A stretch of DNA of 16,421 bases from Roseibacillus sp. (GCA_002723015.1 PBNG01000004.1:1-16421); one strand, 5' to 3'. Shown: positions 1-8,491, numbered from the stretch's first letter. The notes: a model not told the origin generated them from the letters alone. Numbers and translations are program-made.

Positions 1-705
1 ACCCTCCCGGTGCAGAGTTTCAACTACACAGAGGACGTGAAGGGACCAGATCACGATAATTACCTGTGGGGTAATGCCTCGTTCGCGTTCAGCAATACGC
101 TGATTGATGCGTTCTCGAACGACGGTTGGTGTGTGCAGATTCGCGGTCCACAGTCGGGCGGTCGTATCGATAATCTTCCCGTACATGTCTACGATGTGGG
201 GCGTGGTCAAGAGAAGAAAATTCCGGTCGAAGTCGCGATTGACGAGACACTGGAGTACACCTGTGCAGATCTCGGTTTCATACCGCTCAGTCACTATAGC
301 GGCAAAGATTATGCCTGTTTCTTCTCCGCAAACTCTACTCAGGAAGCGCAGATTTACGAGGAGGAAGATGCAACGGCTAATAGTCGGATCAACTCTCGCC
401 TACCCTACATCTTTTTGGCCTCGAGGATAGCTCACCACCTAAAGGTCCTGCAGCGCGAGAACATTGGGGCAACTAAAGACTCCCAAGCGATTGAGGAAGA
501 GCTCAATGAATGGATCGGGAAACTGGTCACGAAGATGACGAATCCAGGGCCCGAGCAGGTCGTAAAATATCCCCTGCGAGATGCCAGCGTCGCTGTCGAG
601 GAACTTGAAGACAATCCTGGATATTTCCGCGTTGGTCTCAAGGTAGTTCCGCACTTCCAGGTGGAGGGCATGGACGTTAGTCTATCTTTGGTCGGAAAGA
701 TATAG
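1..705 (+). CDS. tssC: TssC, T6SS contractile sheath large subunit (5'-truncated by window)
   Basis: This is the C-terminal part of TssC (VipB), which forms the contractile sheath around the Hcp tube together with TssB. The reading frame is open from base 1 and ends at the TAG at 703-705. About 235 residues are visible, against roughly 490-500 for the family, so the N-terminal half lies upstream of the window. Family landmarks are the segment WCVQIRGPQSGG, the 'DLGFIPL' block, the 'DYACFF' block, and the helix RIAHHLKVLQRENIG, which corresponds to the conserved RxAHYxKxxxRxxIG region. The protein ends 'LVGKI', as expected for a complete TssC C-terminus. No internal start is proposed: codons from base 1 read TLPVQSF and belong to the same protein. 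The gene downstream is an ion channel instead of the usual hcp. Confidence 0.95.
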   Translation, partial: TLPVQSFNYTEDVKGPDHDNYLWGNASFAFSNTLIDAFSNDGWCVQIRGPQSGGRIDNLPVHVYDVGRGQEKKIPVEVAIDETLEYTCADLGFIPLSHYSGKDYACFFSANSTQEAQIYEEEDATANSRINSRLPYIFLASRIAHHLKVLQRENIGATKDSQAIEEELNEWIGKLVTKMTNPGPEQVVKYPLRDASVAVEELEDNPGYFRVGLKVVPHFQVEGMDVSLSLVGKI

Positions 706-755
706 AAACCCAGGCAAAATACAGCCCGATAACAAGGTTTTTATAAGAATGTGCA

Positions 756-1772
756 ATGCTACCCAACTGGCATAGATGGGTTAGCCTGTGGCGCTACATG
801 CGAGGTTCGTCAACCTTTTGGATTGGCGGACTCTCGCTAGTAGTTCTACTGATATCAGCTGCTTGCTTTAAAAGTCTAGAGAACAAAACTTGGGAAGAGA
901 GCCTTTGGTGGGCATTCGTTACCACCACAACGGTGGGCTACGGCGATTTTTTTCCCGAGACAACCGTCGGCAGAGTGATCGGGGTTTTGCTCATGTTTTT
1001 GGGCATTGGCCTATTCGGTGGAGTGACTGCCGGTCTGGCGACGGAACTTTTGGAATATCGCTCCAAACTGGATAGGGGTGTCAAAAAATTGAAGACTACC
1101 AATCACATTCTCATCACGGGCTGGAACGAGACTGGCGAGGATATGGTTCGTGATATCCTCGCCGATCAGGAGGAGCAGGCCATCGTCATCTTAGCCGAGT
1201 TACCTAAAAATCCTCTGCAACAGAAAAATGTTTCCTTCGTTCATGGGGAAGTCACCGAACAGACTTTGGAATTAGCAAATGCGGCCGAGGCTGATACGGC
1301 GTTGGTCTTAGGGGATCAAGGAATCGCTGATTTGCACGGGCGCGACGCTAAGACTGTGATCAATTCGCTGACCATTAAGAATTACAATTCCAAGATTTAC
1401 ACGTGCATTCAGCTTTTTGATCCTCGTAGCCGTACTCATGCCGGTGTCTCGCGTGCCGATGAAGTTGTGGTAATCGGGTCTTTAGTTAGCGGCTTACTCA
1501 GCCGTTCAGCTCTCGACCACGGTAGTTCAAAGGCTATTTTGAGCTTGCTGCGTGCTGATGAGGGAGAAGAGATATACCGGATTCCAGTGCCCTCGCACTG
1601 GCTTGGCAAGAGTTTTGCAGATGCTTTGTCTGAGGCCAAACTGAAGGAGAACATGCTCTTAATCGGTGTAGAATCGGTGGATAAAGAGCTAGAGCTCAAT
1701 CCGGGAGCCGAGTATACGCTAGAGAATGGCGATATGGTCGCGGTGATCGCGGAAGATCGCCCCGTTTTCTAG
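756..1772 (+). CDS. MthK-like potassium channel with RCK (TrkA-N/TrkA-C) regulatory module
   Basis: A two-helix K+ channel of the inner membrane with a cytosolic ligand-sensing module, 338 aa, the same size and architecture as MthK. TM1 is around residues 20-38 and the pore helix around 49-57. The selectivity filter TTVGYGD is at residues 58-64 and TM2 at about 72-97. The RCK N-domain begins near residue 115 (HILITGWNETGE, then FVHGEVT). The region 'RADEVVVIGSLVSGLLSRS' and a C-terminal TrkA-C-like domain (about 265-335) follow. The ATG at 756 has only a weak ribosome site; an in-frame ATG at 798 would remove just the cytosolic N-tail. The acidic residues that bind Ca2+ in the MthK 'AEAER' strand appear replaced by 'CIQLF', so the ligand may differ. 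The gene sits 50 bases after tssC and 145 before hcp, co-oriented with the T6SS genes. A link to secretion is inferred from position only. Confidence 0.9.
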   Translation: MLPNWHRWVSLWRYMRGSSTFWIGGLSLVVLLISAACFKSLENKTWEESLWWAFVTTTTVGYGDFFPETTVGRVIGVLLMFLGIGLFGGVTAGLATELLEYRSKLDRGVKKLKTTNHILITGWNETGEDMVRDILADQEEQAIVILAELPKNPLQQKNVSFVHGEVTEQTLELANAAEADTALVLGDQGIADLHGRDAKTVINSLTIKNYNSKIYTCIQLFDPRSRTHAGVSRADEVVVIGSLVSGLLSRSALDHGSSKAILSLLRADEGEEIYRIPVPSHWLGKSFADALSEAKLKENMLLIGVESVDKELELNPGAEYTLENGDMVAVIAEDRPVF

Positions 1773-1783
1773 CGCAGCTCACA

Positions 1784-1806
1784 AAAAGGAACGATCTGGT
1801 CCTTTT
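1784..1806 (+). terminator. Hairpin after the channel gene, possible weak terminator
   Basis: A perfect 7-bp inverted repeat, AAAAGGA (1784-1790) and TCCTTTT (1800-1806), encloses a 9-base loop. It starts 12 bases after the channel stop codon and is followed by GGCG and then a T-rich stretch (tttaatttta). The stem is AT-rich and the T-run is not immediately adjacent, so termination would be weak. It could equally be an attenuating or mRNA-processing element before hcp. Confidence 0.35.
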
Positions 1807-1822
1807 GGCGTTTAATTTTACA

Positions 1823-1841
1823 ATGCTTCATACCGAAGCAT
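1823..1841. promoter_or_regulatory. Perfect 7-bp inverted repeat upstream of hcp
   Basis: ATGCTTC (1823-1829) and GAAGCAT (1835-1841) form a perfect inverted repeat around the 5-base loop ATACC, 77 bases before the hcp start. It can be read as an RNA hairpin in the hcp leader or as a dyad-symmetric operator. It is the second hairpin in the same 145-base gap. Hcp is needed in large excess over its neighbours, so a control element here would make sense, but no regulator is identified. Confidence 0.4.
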
Positions 1842-1917
1842 GCGCCTTTTCCTCGGGTAGGCAATTAGCAAAGGCCCAACTGAGGATAAATCTTTCAACC
1901 CTGATGGAGAGATTCTA

Positions 1918-2421
1918 ATGCCAACACCAGCATATGCGTTTTTTACGGATGAAAATGGTGAAGATATTGTGGGCGGAGTAACGATCGAAGATGATCGTGA
2001 GGTAGCTGAGAGTGTAGAAGTCATAGAGTTTGAACACGAGGTATATATCCCTACAGATCGGCAGACAGGAAAGCCCACGGGTGTGCGCATGCACAACCCT
2101 GTCCAAATAGTCAAGGCCTACGACCAAGCATCGCCACTGCTCTTCGAAGCATGTTGCAATGGCACTACGCTCGAAGAGGTGACCATTAAGTGGTACCGGA
2201 TCGATGCGTTAGGCGCGCAGGAAGAGTACTTCAATCACGTGCTAGAAAGAGTGCGTGTGTGCAAAATTGAATCGTATATGCCCAACACGAAGGACCCGAC
2301 TAAAGAGTCACTCACGCATCTCGAAAAGGTTTCTTTGATGTACGACAAAATCACTTGGACCTACGTGGACGGTTCTATCGAGACAACGGATGCGTGGTTG
2401 GGTGAGGCGGAACCCGAATAA
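1918..2421 (+). CDS. hcp: Hcp (TssD), T6SS inner tube protein
   Basis: Hcp forms the hexameric rings that stack into the T6SS tube and is expelled with the VgrG spike; its lumen can also carry small effectors. The protein is 167 aa, normal for the family. Family signs are the N-terminal 'MPTPAYAFF', the segment 'GVRMHNPVQIVKAYDQASP' (matching the R..H.P..v.K..D..sP signature), 'TIKWYRID.....EEYF', and the C-terminal strands 'EKVSLMYDKITWTYVDGS'. There is no cleavable signal and no C-terminal extension, so it is not an evolved Hcp with a fused toxin. A good ribosome site (TGGAGAG, 1905-1911) lies 6 bases before the ATG. In many loci hcp directly follows tssC; here a potassium channel gene and two hairpins intervene. 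Confidence 0.95.
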   Translation: MPTPAYAFFTDENGEDIVGGVTIEDDREVAESVEVIEFEHEVYIPTDRQTGKPTGVRMHNPVQIVKAYDQASPLLFEACCNGTTLEEVTIKWYRIDALGAQEEYFNHVLERVRVCKIESYMPNTKDPTKESLTHLEKVSLMYDKITWTYVDGSIETTDAWLGEAEPE

Positions 2422-2501
2422 AGTCGCCGGCTTGTAAGCAGAGGTCGGTATAAGATGTATCCGAGGCTGTCGGGAGTACAGAAACTAATGGGTCGCGAGC
2501 C

Positions 2502-2942
2502 ATGTGGCCGAAGATGTGGATTAGGAACATGAAGGCCGGTCTCATCGATGTGTTAAGAGGCAAGTTTCAAGATGACCTGAGCGTAAACCAGGTTGACCCG
2601 GACTTGCATCAGTTACTGAGCATTACCGATAATCTCAAGTGTTTGCTGAGTGCCAGGCAGGGGGTGGGTAGCGGGGATCCCGAGTATGGCCTCCCCGATA
2701 TCCACGACCTGCAACGGCATGTTTCAAACTCGAGCGAGGAACTACGTGGTCTCATTGCCGAGAAAATTAAACGCTTCGAACCCCGCCTCCGCAAGATAAG
2801 GGTAGAGGCTATACCAGCAGAGCAGGCTCACAGTCCTCTGGCATACCGTATTTTCGCTGAATTGCTCGATCGCAAGCGGGTGAGTTTTAAAGCGGTTTTT
2901 CGAGCCGGTGCTGTGGCTGAATTGCAGCTCTTAAGCTGGTAG
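2502..2942 (+). CDS. tssE: TssE, gp25-like T6SS baseplate protein
   Basis: TssE is the T4 gp25-like baseplate wedge component that, with TssF, TssG and TssK, primes sheath assembly. The visible product is 146 aa, and the family is usually about 130-170 aa. Recognisable parts are 'LKCLLSARQGVGSGDPEYGLPDI', matching the LLNTR.G......YGLPD signature of gp25/TssE, and the C-terminal block 'SPLAYRIFAELL' with terminal beta strands. The start is uncertain: in-frame ATGs lie at 2502, 2514 and 2529. The one at 2529 gives MKAGLIDVLRGKF, the usual TssE N-terminus (a helix then L....), and has AGGA just upstream, so the true protein may be 137 aa. It ends 23 bases before tssF, consistent with one transcript. 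Confidence 0.93.
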   Translation: MWPKMWIRNMKAGLIDVLRGKFQDDLSVNQVDPDLHQLLSITDNLKCLLSARQGVGSGDPEYGLPDIHDLQRHVSNSSEELRGLIAEKIKRFEPRLRKIRVEAIPAEQAHSPLAYRIFAELLDRKRVSFKAVFRAGAVAELQLLSW

Positions 2943-2965
2943 GGTTCTTTTAACTTAAGGTTGCC

Positions 2966-4735
2966 ATGAGTCGCCGCAGCTTCGAGGAAGAGCTACGCTA
3001 TCTGCACGAAGCAGGTAAGGAATTTGCGGCGGCACATCCGGATCAGGCCCGATATCTCAACATCGATAGTTTGGCCGATAGAGATCCATTTGTGGAGCGG
3101 TTGTTTGAGGGGTTTGCTTTTCTCAGCGGTCGGATCCGCGACCAACTCGACAATGAGATGGTCGAGTATACCGAAGCGCTCTACGGTCTGCTCTGGCCGC
3201 AAATGGTACGGCCCTTCCCCGCTGCGTCAATCATTCAATTTTCTCCTCGTCCCGGTTTCCTGCAGCAGACGACTATCCTTGACCTCGGCACGGAGGTGCT
3301 TTCCGCTCCCGTGGGTGAGGAAAATACTGTCTGCCGGTTCTCGACGACAAAAAAGGTTCACCTGCACCCCATTCAGTTGTCTGAGGCGCGACTTGAATCG
3401 TGGACTGGGAGCGGTGGTTCAAAGCTTAGTATGCAGTTCGATCGCGTGGGGGGTGGAGTAGATTTTGCGAATCTGGCCTTAAACCCGTTGAGTTTGTATC
3501 TGCACGCTGCTCAGCCCATTGCAGCAACGATGCATTTATTCCTAACCAGACGGGTTGAGCGAGTGGTCCTGTGGGCGGGAGCGGATTCGCAGAACCCGGC
3601 CCATCGCGTCGAGCTAGATGGGCAGGAGGCGATCCGAGCTGGCGGCTTTAACCCGGAAGAGAGTCTTCTGCCGAAGAGCGATGCAAGTTTCTCCGGCTAC
3701 TGTCTGTTGCACGAATATCTCAATTTCCGTCCCAAATTCAATTTCATCGACTTGCATGGGCTAGATAAGCTCAATGTGACTGCTGGCGGCGGGCAATTCC
3801 ATGTCGAGGTCTATTTTGGAGAAGCCTACCCCGAAGACAAACGATTCACGAGCGAACACCTTCGGTTGTATTGTGCCCCGGCTATTAACCTGGTCGACGT
3901 CGATACCGATCCTCTGTTCGTAGACCATCAATCGTCGGAATATCGCGTGGTTCCCGATGTGTACAGGCCCCGTAGTCTCGAAGTATACAGCGTTGAGGAA
4001 GTGACGGGCGTGGAAAAGGGCACAGGGCAGCGGCATCCATATGTGCCTTTTTGCGGGCATCAGCACACCAATGGTGGGGCGGAACGATTTTTTACCACGG
4101 CTACCCGTCCGAGTCCGGTAGGACGAGCCGAGACCTATATTGCGCTTGCGGGAGGGAAGTCCGATGGCGCGGCGCTCAAGCCTGAGACGCTGTCGATCAC
4201 CGCTCGTTGTACGAACGGTGACCTGCCTAGAGAACACTTGCTCGAAGGGTCTATCATCCGGCCCGGCTCTGATTTTAATAACGTGGCTACCCTGCAAAAC
4301 CTGACCCGACCGACTTTGCAGTTGGATCCACCCGGTCGTCACGACCCACGCCTTTTCTGGCGTCTCTCATCTCACCTATCCCTCAATTACGCATCAGCAG
4401 CCAGTCAAGAAACACTGGTTGGCCAGTTGCGGCTTTATGATTGGACTGGCACGGAAGCAAATCGCCGCCGTATCGACGGCATTCAGCAAGTAAGTTGGCA
4501 ACCCAAGGAAGTGGTGTATCGCGGATCTATCTTGCGCGGAGCCGAGGTGATACTCGAAATCCGCGAAGATCATTTTGCGGATGAGGGGGATCTACTCCTC
4601 TTTGGCCAGATCATGAGCGAGTTTTTTCAACGCTACGCGACCATCAATTCCTTTGTCCACCTTTGCTTAGTCAGTATTCCTTCGGGGAGACGGCATATTT
4701 GGCGCATGGATAGGGGAAAGAAACCCCTGTTATGA
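2966..4735 (+). CDS. tssF: TssF, T6SS baseplate protein
   Basis: TssF is a wedge protein of the T6SS baseplate; two copies pair with one TssG and dock with TssE and TssK. The product is 589 aa, the normal length. The N-terminus is typical: FEEELRYLHEAGKEFAAAHP, then 'RDPFVERLFEGFAFLSGRI', then 'EALYGLLWPQMVRPFPAASI'. These are the hallmark blocks of the VasA/ImpG family. Near the middle is 'EVYSVEEVTGVEKGTGQ' and near the C-terminus 'GDLLLFGQIMSEFFQRYATINSF', also standard. The ATG is supported by TAAGG (2956-2960) 5 bases upstream. The stop codon overlaps the tssG start in an ATGA (4732-4735), so the two are translationally coupled. Confidence 0.96.
   Translation: MSRRSFEEELRYLHEAGKEFAAAHPDQARYLNIDSLADRDPFVERLFEGFAFLSGRIRDQLDNEMVEYTEALYGLLWPQMVRPFPAASIIQFSPRPGFLQQTTILDLGTEVLSAPVGEENTVCRFSTTKKVHLHPIQLSEARLESWTGSGGSKLSMQFDRVGGGVDFANLALNPLSLYLHAAQPIAATMHLFLTRRVERVVLWAGADSQNPAHRVELDGQEAIRAGGFNPEESLLPKSDASFSGYCLLHEYLNFRPKFNFIDLHGLDKLNVTAGGGQFHVEVYFGEAYPEDKRFTSEHLRLYCAPAINLVDVDTDPLFVDHQSSEYRVVPDVYRPRSLEVYSVEEVTGVEKGTGQRHPYVPFCGHQHTNGGAERFFTTATRPSPVGRAETYIALAGGKSDGAALKPETLSITARCTNGDLPREHLLEGSIIRPGSDFNNVATLQNLTRPTLQLDPPGRHDPRLFWRLSSHLSLNYASAASQETLVGQLRLYDWTGTEANRRRIDGIQQVSWQPKEVVYRGSILRGAEVILEIREDHFADEGDLLLFGQIMSEFFQRYATINSFVHLCLVSIPSGRRHIWRMDRGKKPLL
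4712..4728 (+). promoter_or_regulatory. Hairpin at the tssF-tssG junction that would cover the tssG purine-rich site
   Basis: AGGGG (4712-4716) and CCCCT (4724-4728) form a 5-bp GC-rich stem with a 7-base loop (AAAGAAA), ending 3 bases before the tssG ATG at 4732. The AGGGG arm is the only Shine-Dalgarno-like sequence near tssG. Ribosomes finishing tssF would melt the stem, which fits translational coupling through the ATGA overlap. This is a structural inference from complementarity alone. Confidence 0.4.
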
Positions 4736-5775
4736 ATGCGCAAGATCGGCTTTCCCAACTGGTCGCCGCGACTAAGGACCCAGCCGAAGCCACCCAAGAG
4801 GATGTGCTGTCGCGCCTTTTCGATCAGGGTCACCAATTCGATTTCTTCCAAGCGGTTAGACTTTTGGAGGATCTTTTCGCTGAGGCTCCGGGCCCCGGGC
4901 AGGGCTTTGAGTTGGCGCAGGAGCGAATCCGCTTCAAACCGTATGATGGGCTTGGTTTCCCCGCTGCGGACGTAAAGAAAGTTTCGTTGGTCGATGACGG
5001 TCGGAAGCCGCCCTACGGGGAGGTGATGCCGACCTTCATGGGCCTGTATGGGATCGATTCTCCCTTGCCCAGCCACATATCCAATCTATTGCTCAATGAG
5101 GCTGACGGAGAAAGTTCTCTCAGGGATTTTCTCGATATCTTCAATCATCGATTCTACTCCCTTTTTTATCGCAGCTGGAAGAAATACCGTTCGGTTTCGC
5201 ATTCGACATCGTCGGGTTTCTGCGCCGCTTCGTTTCAGTTGCTGTGTCTGGCCGGTGTTGATCCGGAGTTGCGAGATCGACTTCCGGTAGCTGCGGACCG
5301 GCTGATGCCGTTGGCCGCGCTTCTGGCCTGTCCGACGCGCAGCACCGAAGGGCTGATAAAAATACTCAAGATATTTTTCCCGCAACTCGCGGTCGAGGTC
5401 GTCGAGAATGTAGCGCGCTGGGCTCGGATCTCTGACCCGCCCGGATTGGGGCGCGGTGAAAACCGACATACTTTAGGCGAGACGGCTATCGTCGGGCGTA
5501 GCTTGATAGATCGTTCCGGGATGTTTCGATTGGTATTGGGCCCCGTAGACTTTGAAAGCTATAGAGAGTTTTTGCCCGGTGGTCGCAAGGCCGAGTTACT
5601 GCACGGTCTTTTGCGGCGATACGTCCCGGATTTTCTCAAGTACGAGATCCAAATCTTTCTTAAGACGGCGACGATCCCGTCTGCCCAACTTGGTTCGCCA
5701 GACGTCAAACTCGGTCAGCAAGTTTGGATTGGAAAACCGAAACCTGAAGTTTTACCGCATGTAGTGCAATACTAA
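4732..5775 (+). CDS. tssG: TssG, T6SS baseplate protein
   Basis: TssG (VasB/ImpH family) is the partner of TssF in the baseplate wedge. The product is 347 aa, within the family range. The N-terminal block 'HQFDFFQAVRLLEDLF' is characteristic (the F.F.QAVRLLE signature). 'VMPTFMGLYGIDSPLPSHIS' corresponds to the F.GL.G..GPLP..Y region, and 'RDFLDIFNHRFYSLFYRSWKKYR' to the FLD.FNHR...L.YR.W.K. block. The C-terminus contains 'LGQQVWIGKP'. The start overlaps the tssF stop by 4 bases. The end is followed by a 54-base gap before clpV. Confidence 0.96.
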   Translation: MNAQDRLSQLVAATKDPAEATQEDVLSRLFDQGHQFDFFQAVRLLEDLFAEAPGPGQGFELAQERIRFKPYDGLGFPAADVKKVSLVDDGRKPPYGEVMPTFMGLYGIDSPLPSHISNLLLNEADGESSLRDFLDIFNHRFYSLFYRSWKKYRSVSHSTSSGFCAASFQLLCLAGVDPELRDRLPVAADRLMPLAALLACPTRSTEGLIKILKIFFPQLAVEVVENVARWARISDPPGLGRGENRHTLGETAIVGRSLIDRSGMFRLVLGPVDFESYREFLPGGRKAELLHGLLRRYVPDFLKYEIQIFLKTATIPSAQLGSPDVKLGQQVWIGKPKPEVLPHVVQY

Positions 5776-5829
5776 TACTCAGTATGAAAGTTTGCGTTCA
5801 CAGGTGATTTTTACGCTTAGAAGATAGAT

Positions 5830-8481
5830 ATGGCCGTTAAGGATCTTAAGACTCTCCTTCAAAAGCTCAACGAACCGACTACGAAGGCTTTGGAGGGTGC
5901 TGTAGCCCTAGCTATCGGTCGCAGCCATTACGAAGTCGCGGCTGAACACATTTTCCTCAAGTTTCTCGAGGACGGCTCGGGCGATCTGCCGCGTATACTA
6001 CGTCATTTCGATATCGATAGCAGTCAGTTTTGGGATGCGCTGATCAAGCAGCTTGAGGGGTTTCGTACTGGCAATAGCGGTCGTCCTGCGTTTTCCCCGG
6101 TCCTCTTGCAGATGATTGAGCAGGCCTGGGCCACTGCATCTCTTCATCATCAAGTCGATCGGGTTCGTTCGGGTCACCTCTTCGAGGCGTTGGTCGAAGG
6201 CGACGGGATGCGTCTTGGTGCCTATGCTGATGTGCTAGGCGCGGTGCGGCGCGATGAGTTGCGTAACGAATTCGGGCGTATCGTCGAAGGCTCTGCGGAG
6301 GAGAGAGCCACATCGCCCAATGCGGCAGGTAAGAGCACTGCAACGCCTGCAGCTAGTGAGCATTCCGCTGAATCCACTGGAGGAGATACGGCTTTAGATC
6401 TTTATACGGTCAACCTGACCGATTCGGCGCGGGAGGGACGCGTTGACCCGGTTTTCGCTCGCGATCAGGAGATTCGCCAGATGGTGGATATCCTGATCCG
6501 TCGGCGCAAGAACAACCCGATATTGGTCGGCGAGGCTGGGGTCGGAAAGACGGCTATTGTCGAGGGACTGGCCCTGCGGATCGCTGAGGGCGATGTGCCG
6601 GAGCGCCTGGCTGAGGTGAGTATCCATGCCTTAGATCTAGGGCTTCTGCAGGCCGGTGCCGGGGTCAAAGGCGAGTTTGAGAACCGGCTCAAGTCGGTCA
6701 TCACCGAAGCCAAAGAAGCGCCCAAGCCTATCGTACTTTTCATCGACGAGGCACACACACTGATTGGCGCGGGCGGGGCCGAAGGAACCGGCGATGCAGC
6801 CAACCTGCTTAAGCCAGCGCTGAGCCGGGGTGAATTGCGCGCGATTGCCGCAACAACGTGGTCCGAATACAAGAAATACTTCGAGAAGGACGCAGCGCTC
6901 GAGCGCCGTTTCCAGTTGGTGCAGGTCGAAGAGCCCTCCGTAGAGGATGCCGCTGTGATGATGCGCGGTATCAAAGGGATCTACGAGAAGCACCACGAGA
7001 TCCAGATCTCGGACGAGACTATCGATACTACGGTTAAGCTCTCGGCCCGGTTCATCACCGGTCGGCAGTTGCCCGATAAAGCGATCGATGTATTGGATAC
7101 GGCGGCGGCACGCGTTAAGATGGCTCAGACCACCAAGCCAGCCGCCCTCGACGATATGGAGCGTCGGGTGCAGAATTTGGATATCCAGATCGCGGCGGTA
7201 GAGCGCGATCTGCAGAGCGGCATGGCTAATGATGATGAAACCCTCCGTCAGGCTAAGGCCGAGCGGAAGGAAGCGCTGAGCGAGCAGCAGACGTTGGAGC
7301 AGCGTTGGAACGATGGTCGAGCCCTGGTCGAGAAAATTGCTCTAAAGCGCACCGAATTTGCCCGCAAGAGTGCAGAGGGAAACGGGGCCGGATCGGCGCT
7401 CGCGGAGCAATTAGCCGTTTTGGAGAAGGATCTGGAGCATCTACAGGGTGATAACCCGATTGTGCACGCCGAGGTCAATCAGAAAGTGGCGGCCCAGGTG
7501 GTATCGGAATGGACCGGCATACCGACGGGCAATATGGTCAAGGATGAGGCGCGGATCCTGCTGGACTTCGAGGCCCAGTTGGGCGAACGGGTCCTGGGGC
7601 AGGAGGAGACCATCAAGGAGATTGCGGATACGATTCGTACCGCCAAAGCTGGTCTGCGCGATCCGCAGTCGCCGATCGGGGTGTTTCTCTTCGTCGGTCC
7701 GAGTGGCGTGGGCAAGACGGAATGTAGCCGCGCGGTCTCGGATCTGCTGTTTGGAGGTGAGCGCTTCTTAATTACCATTAATATGTCGGAATATCAGGAG
7801 AGTCATACCGTTTCACAGCTTAAGGGTTCGCCACCTGGGTATGTGGGCTACGGCGAAGGCGGTATCCTCACCGAGGCGGTGCGTCAACGGCCTTATTCCG
7901 TGGTGCTCCTCGACGAAGTGGAAAAGGCCCACCGGGATGTCATGGATCTCTTCTACCAGGTCTTTGACCGTGGTTTCATGCGCGATGGCGAAGGGCGCGA
8001 GATCGACTTCAAGAACACGGTTATCATGATGACGTCCAATCTCGGTTCCGATGCTTTCTTGGAGCTTTGCACGGGCGAAAAGCGCGCGGCACCGGATGAA
8101 TTGCGCCAGGCGATTCATCCTCTGCTGGTGGGCCATTTCCAGGCTGCGCTCCTGGCGCGGATGAAAGTGGTGCCGTTTTACCCGCTGGATCGCCAGACCA
8201 TGGAGGGCATCGTGCGGATCAAGTTGGGTCAGATCGGCGAGCGCGTCCATGAAGCGCACAATATGAGCTTTGACTATCAGCACGAAGTTGTGGCCCGTAT
8301 TGCAGAGCGTTGTACCGAGGTCGATACCGGAGCCCGCAATATCGACGCTATAATCGATCGCACGGTGCTGCCCGATGTCTCCAAGGCGATGCTGGAGCAG
8401 ATGGCTGAGGAACAAGTGCCTAAGAGCCTCGAACTGGGTCTGGACGAGGCCGGGGACTTCACTTACGCCTTTAACGTGTAG
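5830..8481 (+). CDS. clpV: ClpV (TssH), AAA+ ATPase that recycles the contracted T6SS sheath
   Basis: ClpV hexamers extract TssB/TssC from the contracted sheath using ATP so that subunits can be reused. The 883-aa length is typical. An N-terminal Clp-N double repeat spans about residues 10-150, followed by a low-complexity linker rich in A, S and T (about 155-185). AAA domain 1 has Walker A GEAGVGKT at 234-241 and Walker B IVLFIDEAH at 301-309. A coiled-coil middle domain (about 440-540) follows. AAA domain 2 has Walker A GPSGVGKT at 623-630 and Walker B VVLLDEVEKAH at 691-701. Both ATPase sites look intact. The purine-rich sequence before the ATG (agaagatag) is a weak ribosome site. The tssE-clpV order matches many T6SS loci. 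Confidence 0.97.
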   Translation: MAVKDLKTLLQKLNEPTTKALEGAVALAIGRSHYEVAAEHIFLKFLEDGSGDLPRILRHFDIDSSQFWDALIKQLEGFRTGNSGRPAFSPVLLQMIEQAWATASLHHQVDRVRSGHLFEALVEGDGMRLGAYADVLGAVRRDELRNEFGRIVEGSAEERATSPNAAGKSTATPAASEHSAESTGGDTALDLYTVNLTDSAREGRVDPVFARDQEIRQMVDILIRRRKNNPILVGEAGVGKTAIVEGLALRIAEGDVPERLAEVSIHALDLGLLQAGAGVKGEFENRLKSVITEAKEAPKPIVLFIDEAHTLIGAGGAEGTGDAANLLKPALSRGELRAIAATTWSEYKKYFEKDAALERRFQLVQVEEPSVEDAAVMMRGIKGIYEKHHEIQISDETIDTTVKLSARFITGRQLPDKAIDVLDTAAARVKMAQTTKPAALDDMERRVQNLDIQIAAVERDLQSGMANDDETLRQAKAERKEALSEQQTLEQRWNDGRALVEKIALKRTEFARKSAEGNGAGSALAEQLAVLEKDLEHLQGDNPIVHAEVNQKVAAQVVSEWTGIPTGNMVKDEARILLDFEAQLGERVLGQEETIKEIADTIRTAKAGLRDPQSPIGVFLFVGPSGVGKTECSRAVSDLLFGGERFLITINMSEYQESHTVSQLKGSPPGYVGYGEGGILTEAVRQRPYSVVLLDEVEKAHRDVMDLFYQVFDRGFMRDGEGREIDFKNTVIMMTSNLGSDAFLELCTGEKRAAPDELRQAIHPLLVGHFQAALLARMKVVPFYPLDRQTMEGIVRIKLGQIGERVHEAHNMSFDYQHEVVARIAERCTEVDTGARNIDAIIDRTVLPDVSKAMLEQMAEEQVPKSLELGLDEAGDFTYAFNV

Positions 8482-8491
8482 TAATCTGGTT

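Noticed and set aside
1805..1824. Possible hcp promoter, TTGGCG with TACAAT
   Set aside because: The boxes are only 8 bases apart, far from the usual 16-18, and no better -35 box lies at the correct distance from TACAAT. No sigma-54 type -24/-12 element is seen either.
3761..4342. 193-codon open frame on the - strand opposite tssF
   Set aside because: The tssF frame is continuous and recognisable throughout; the antisense product has no recognisable domain and no ribosome site of note.
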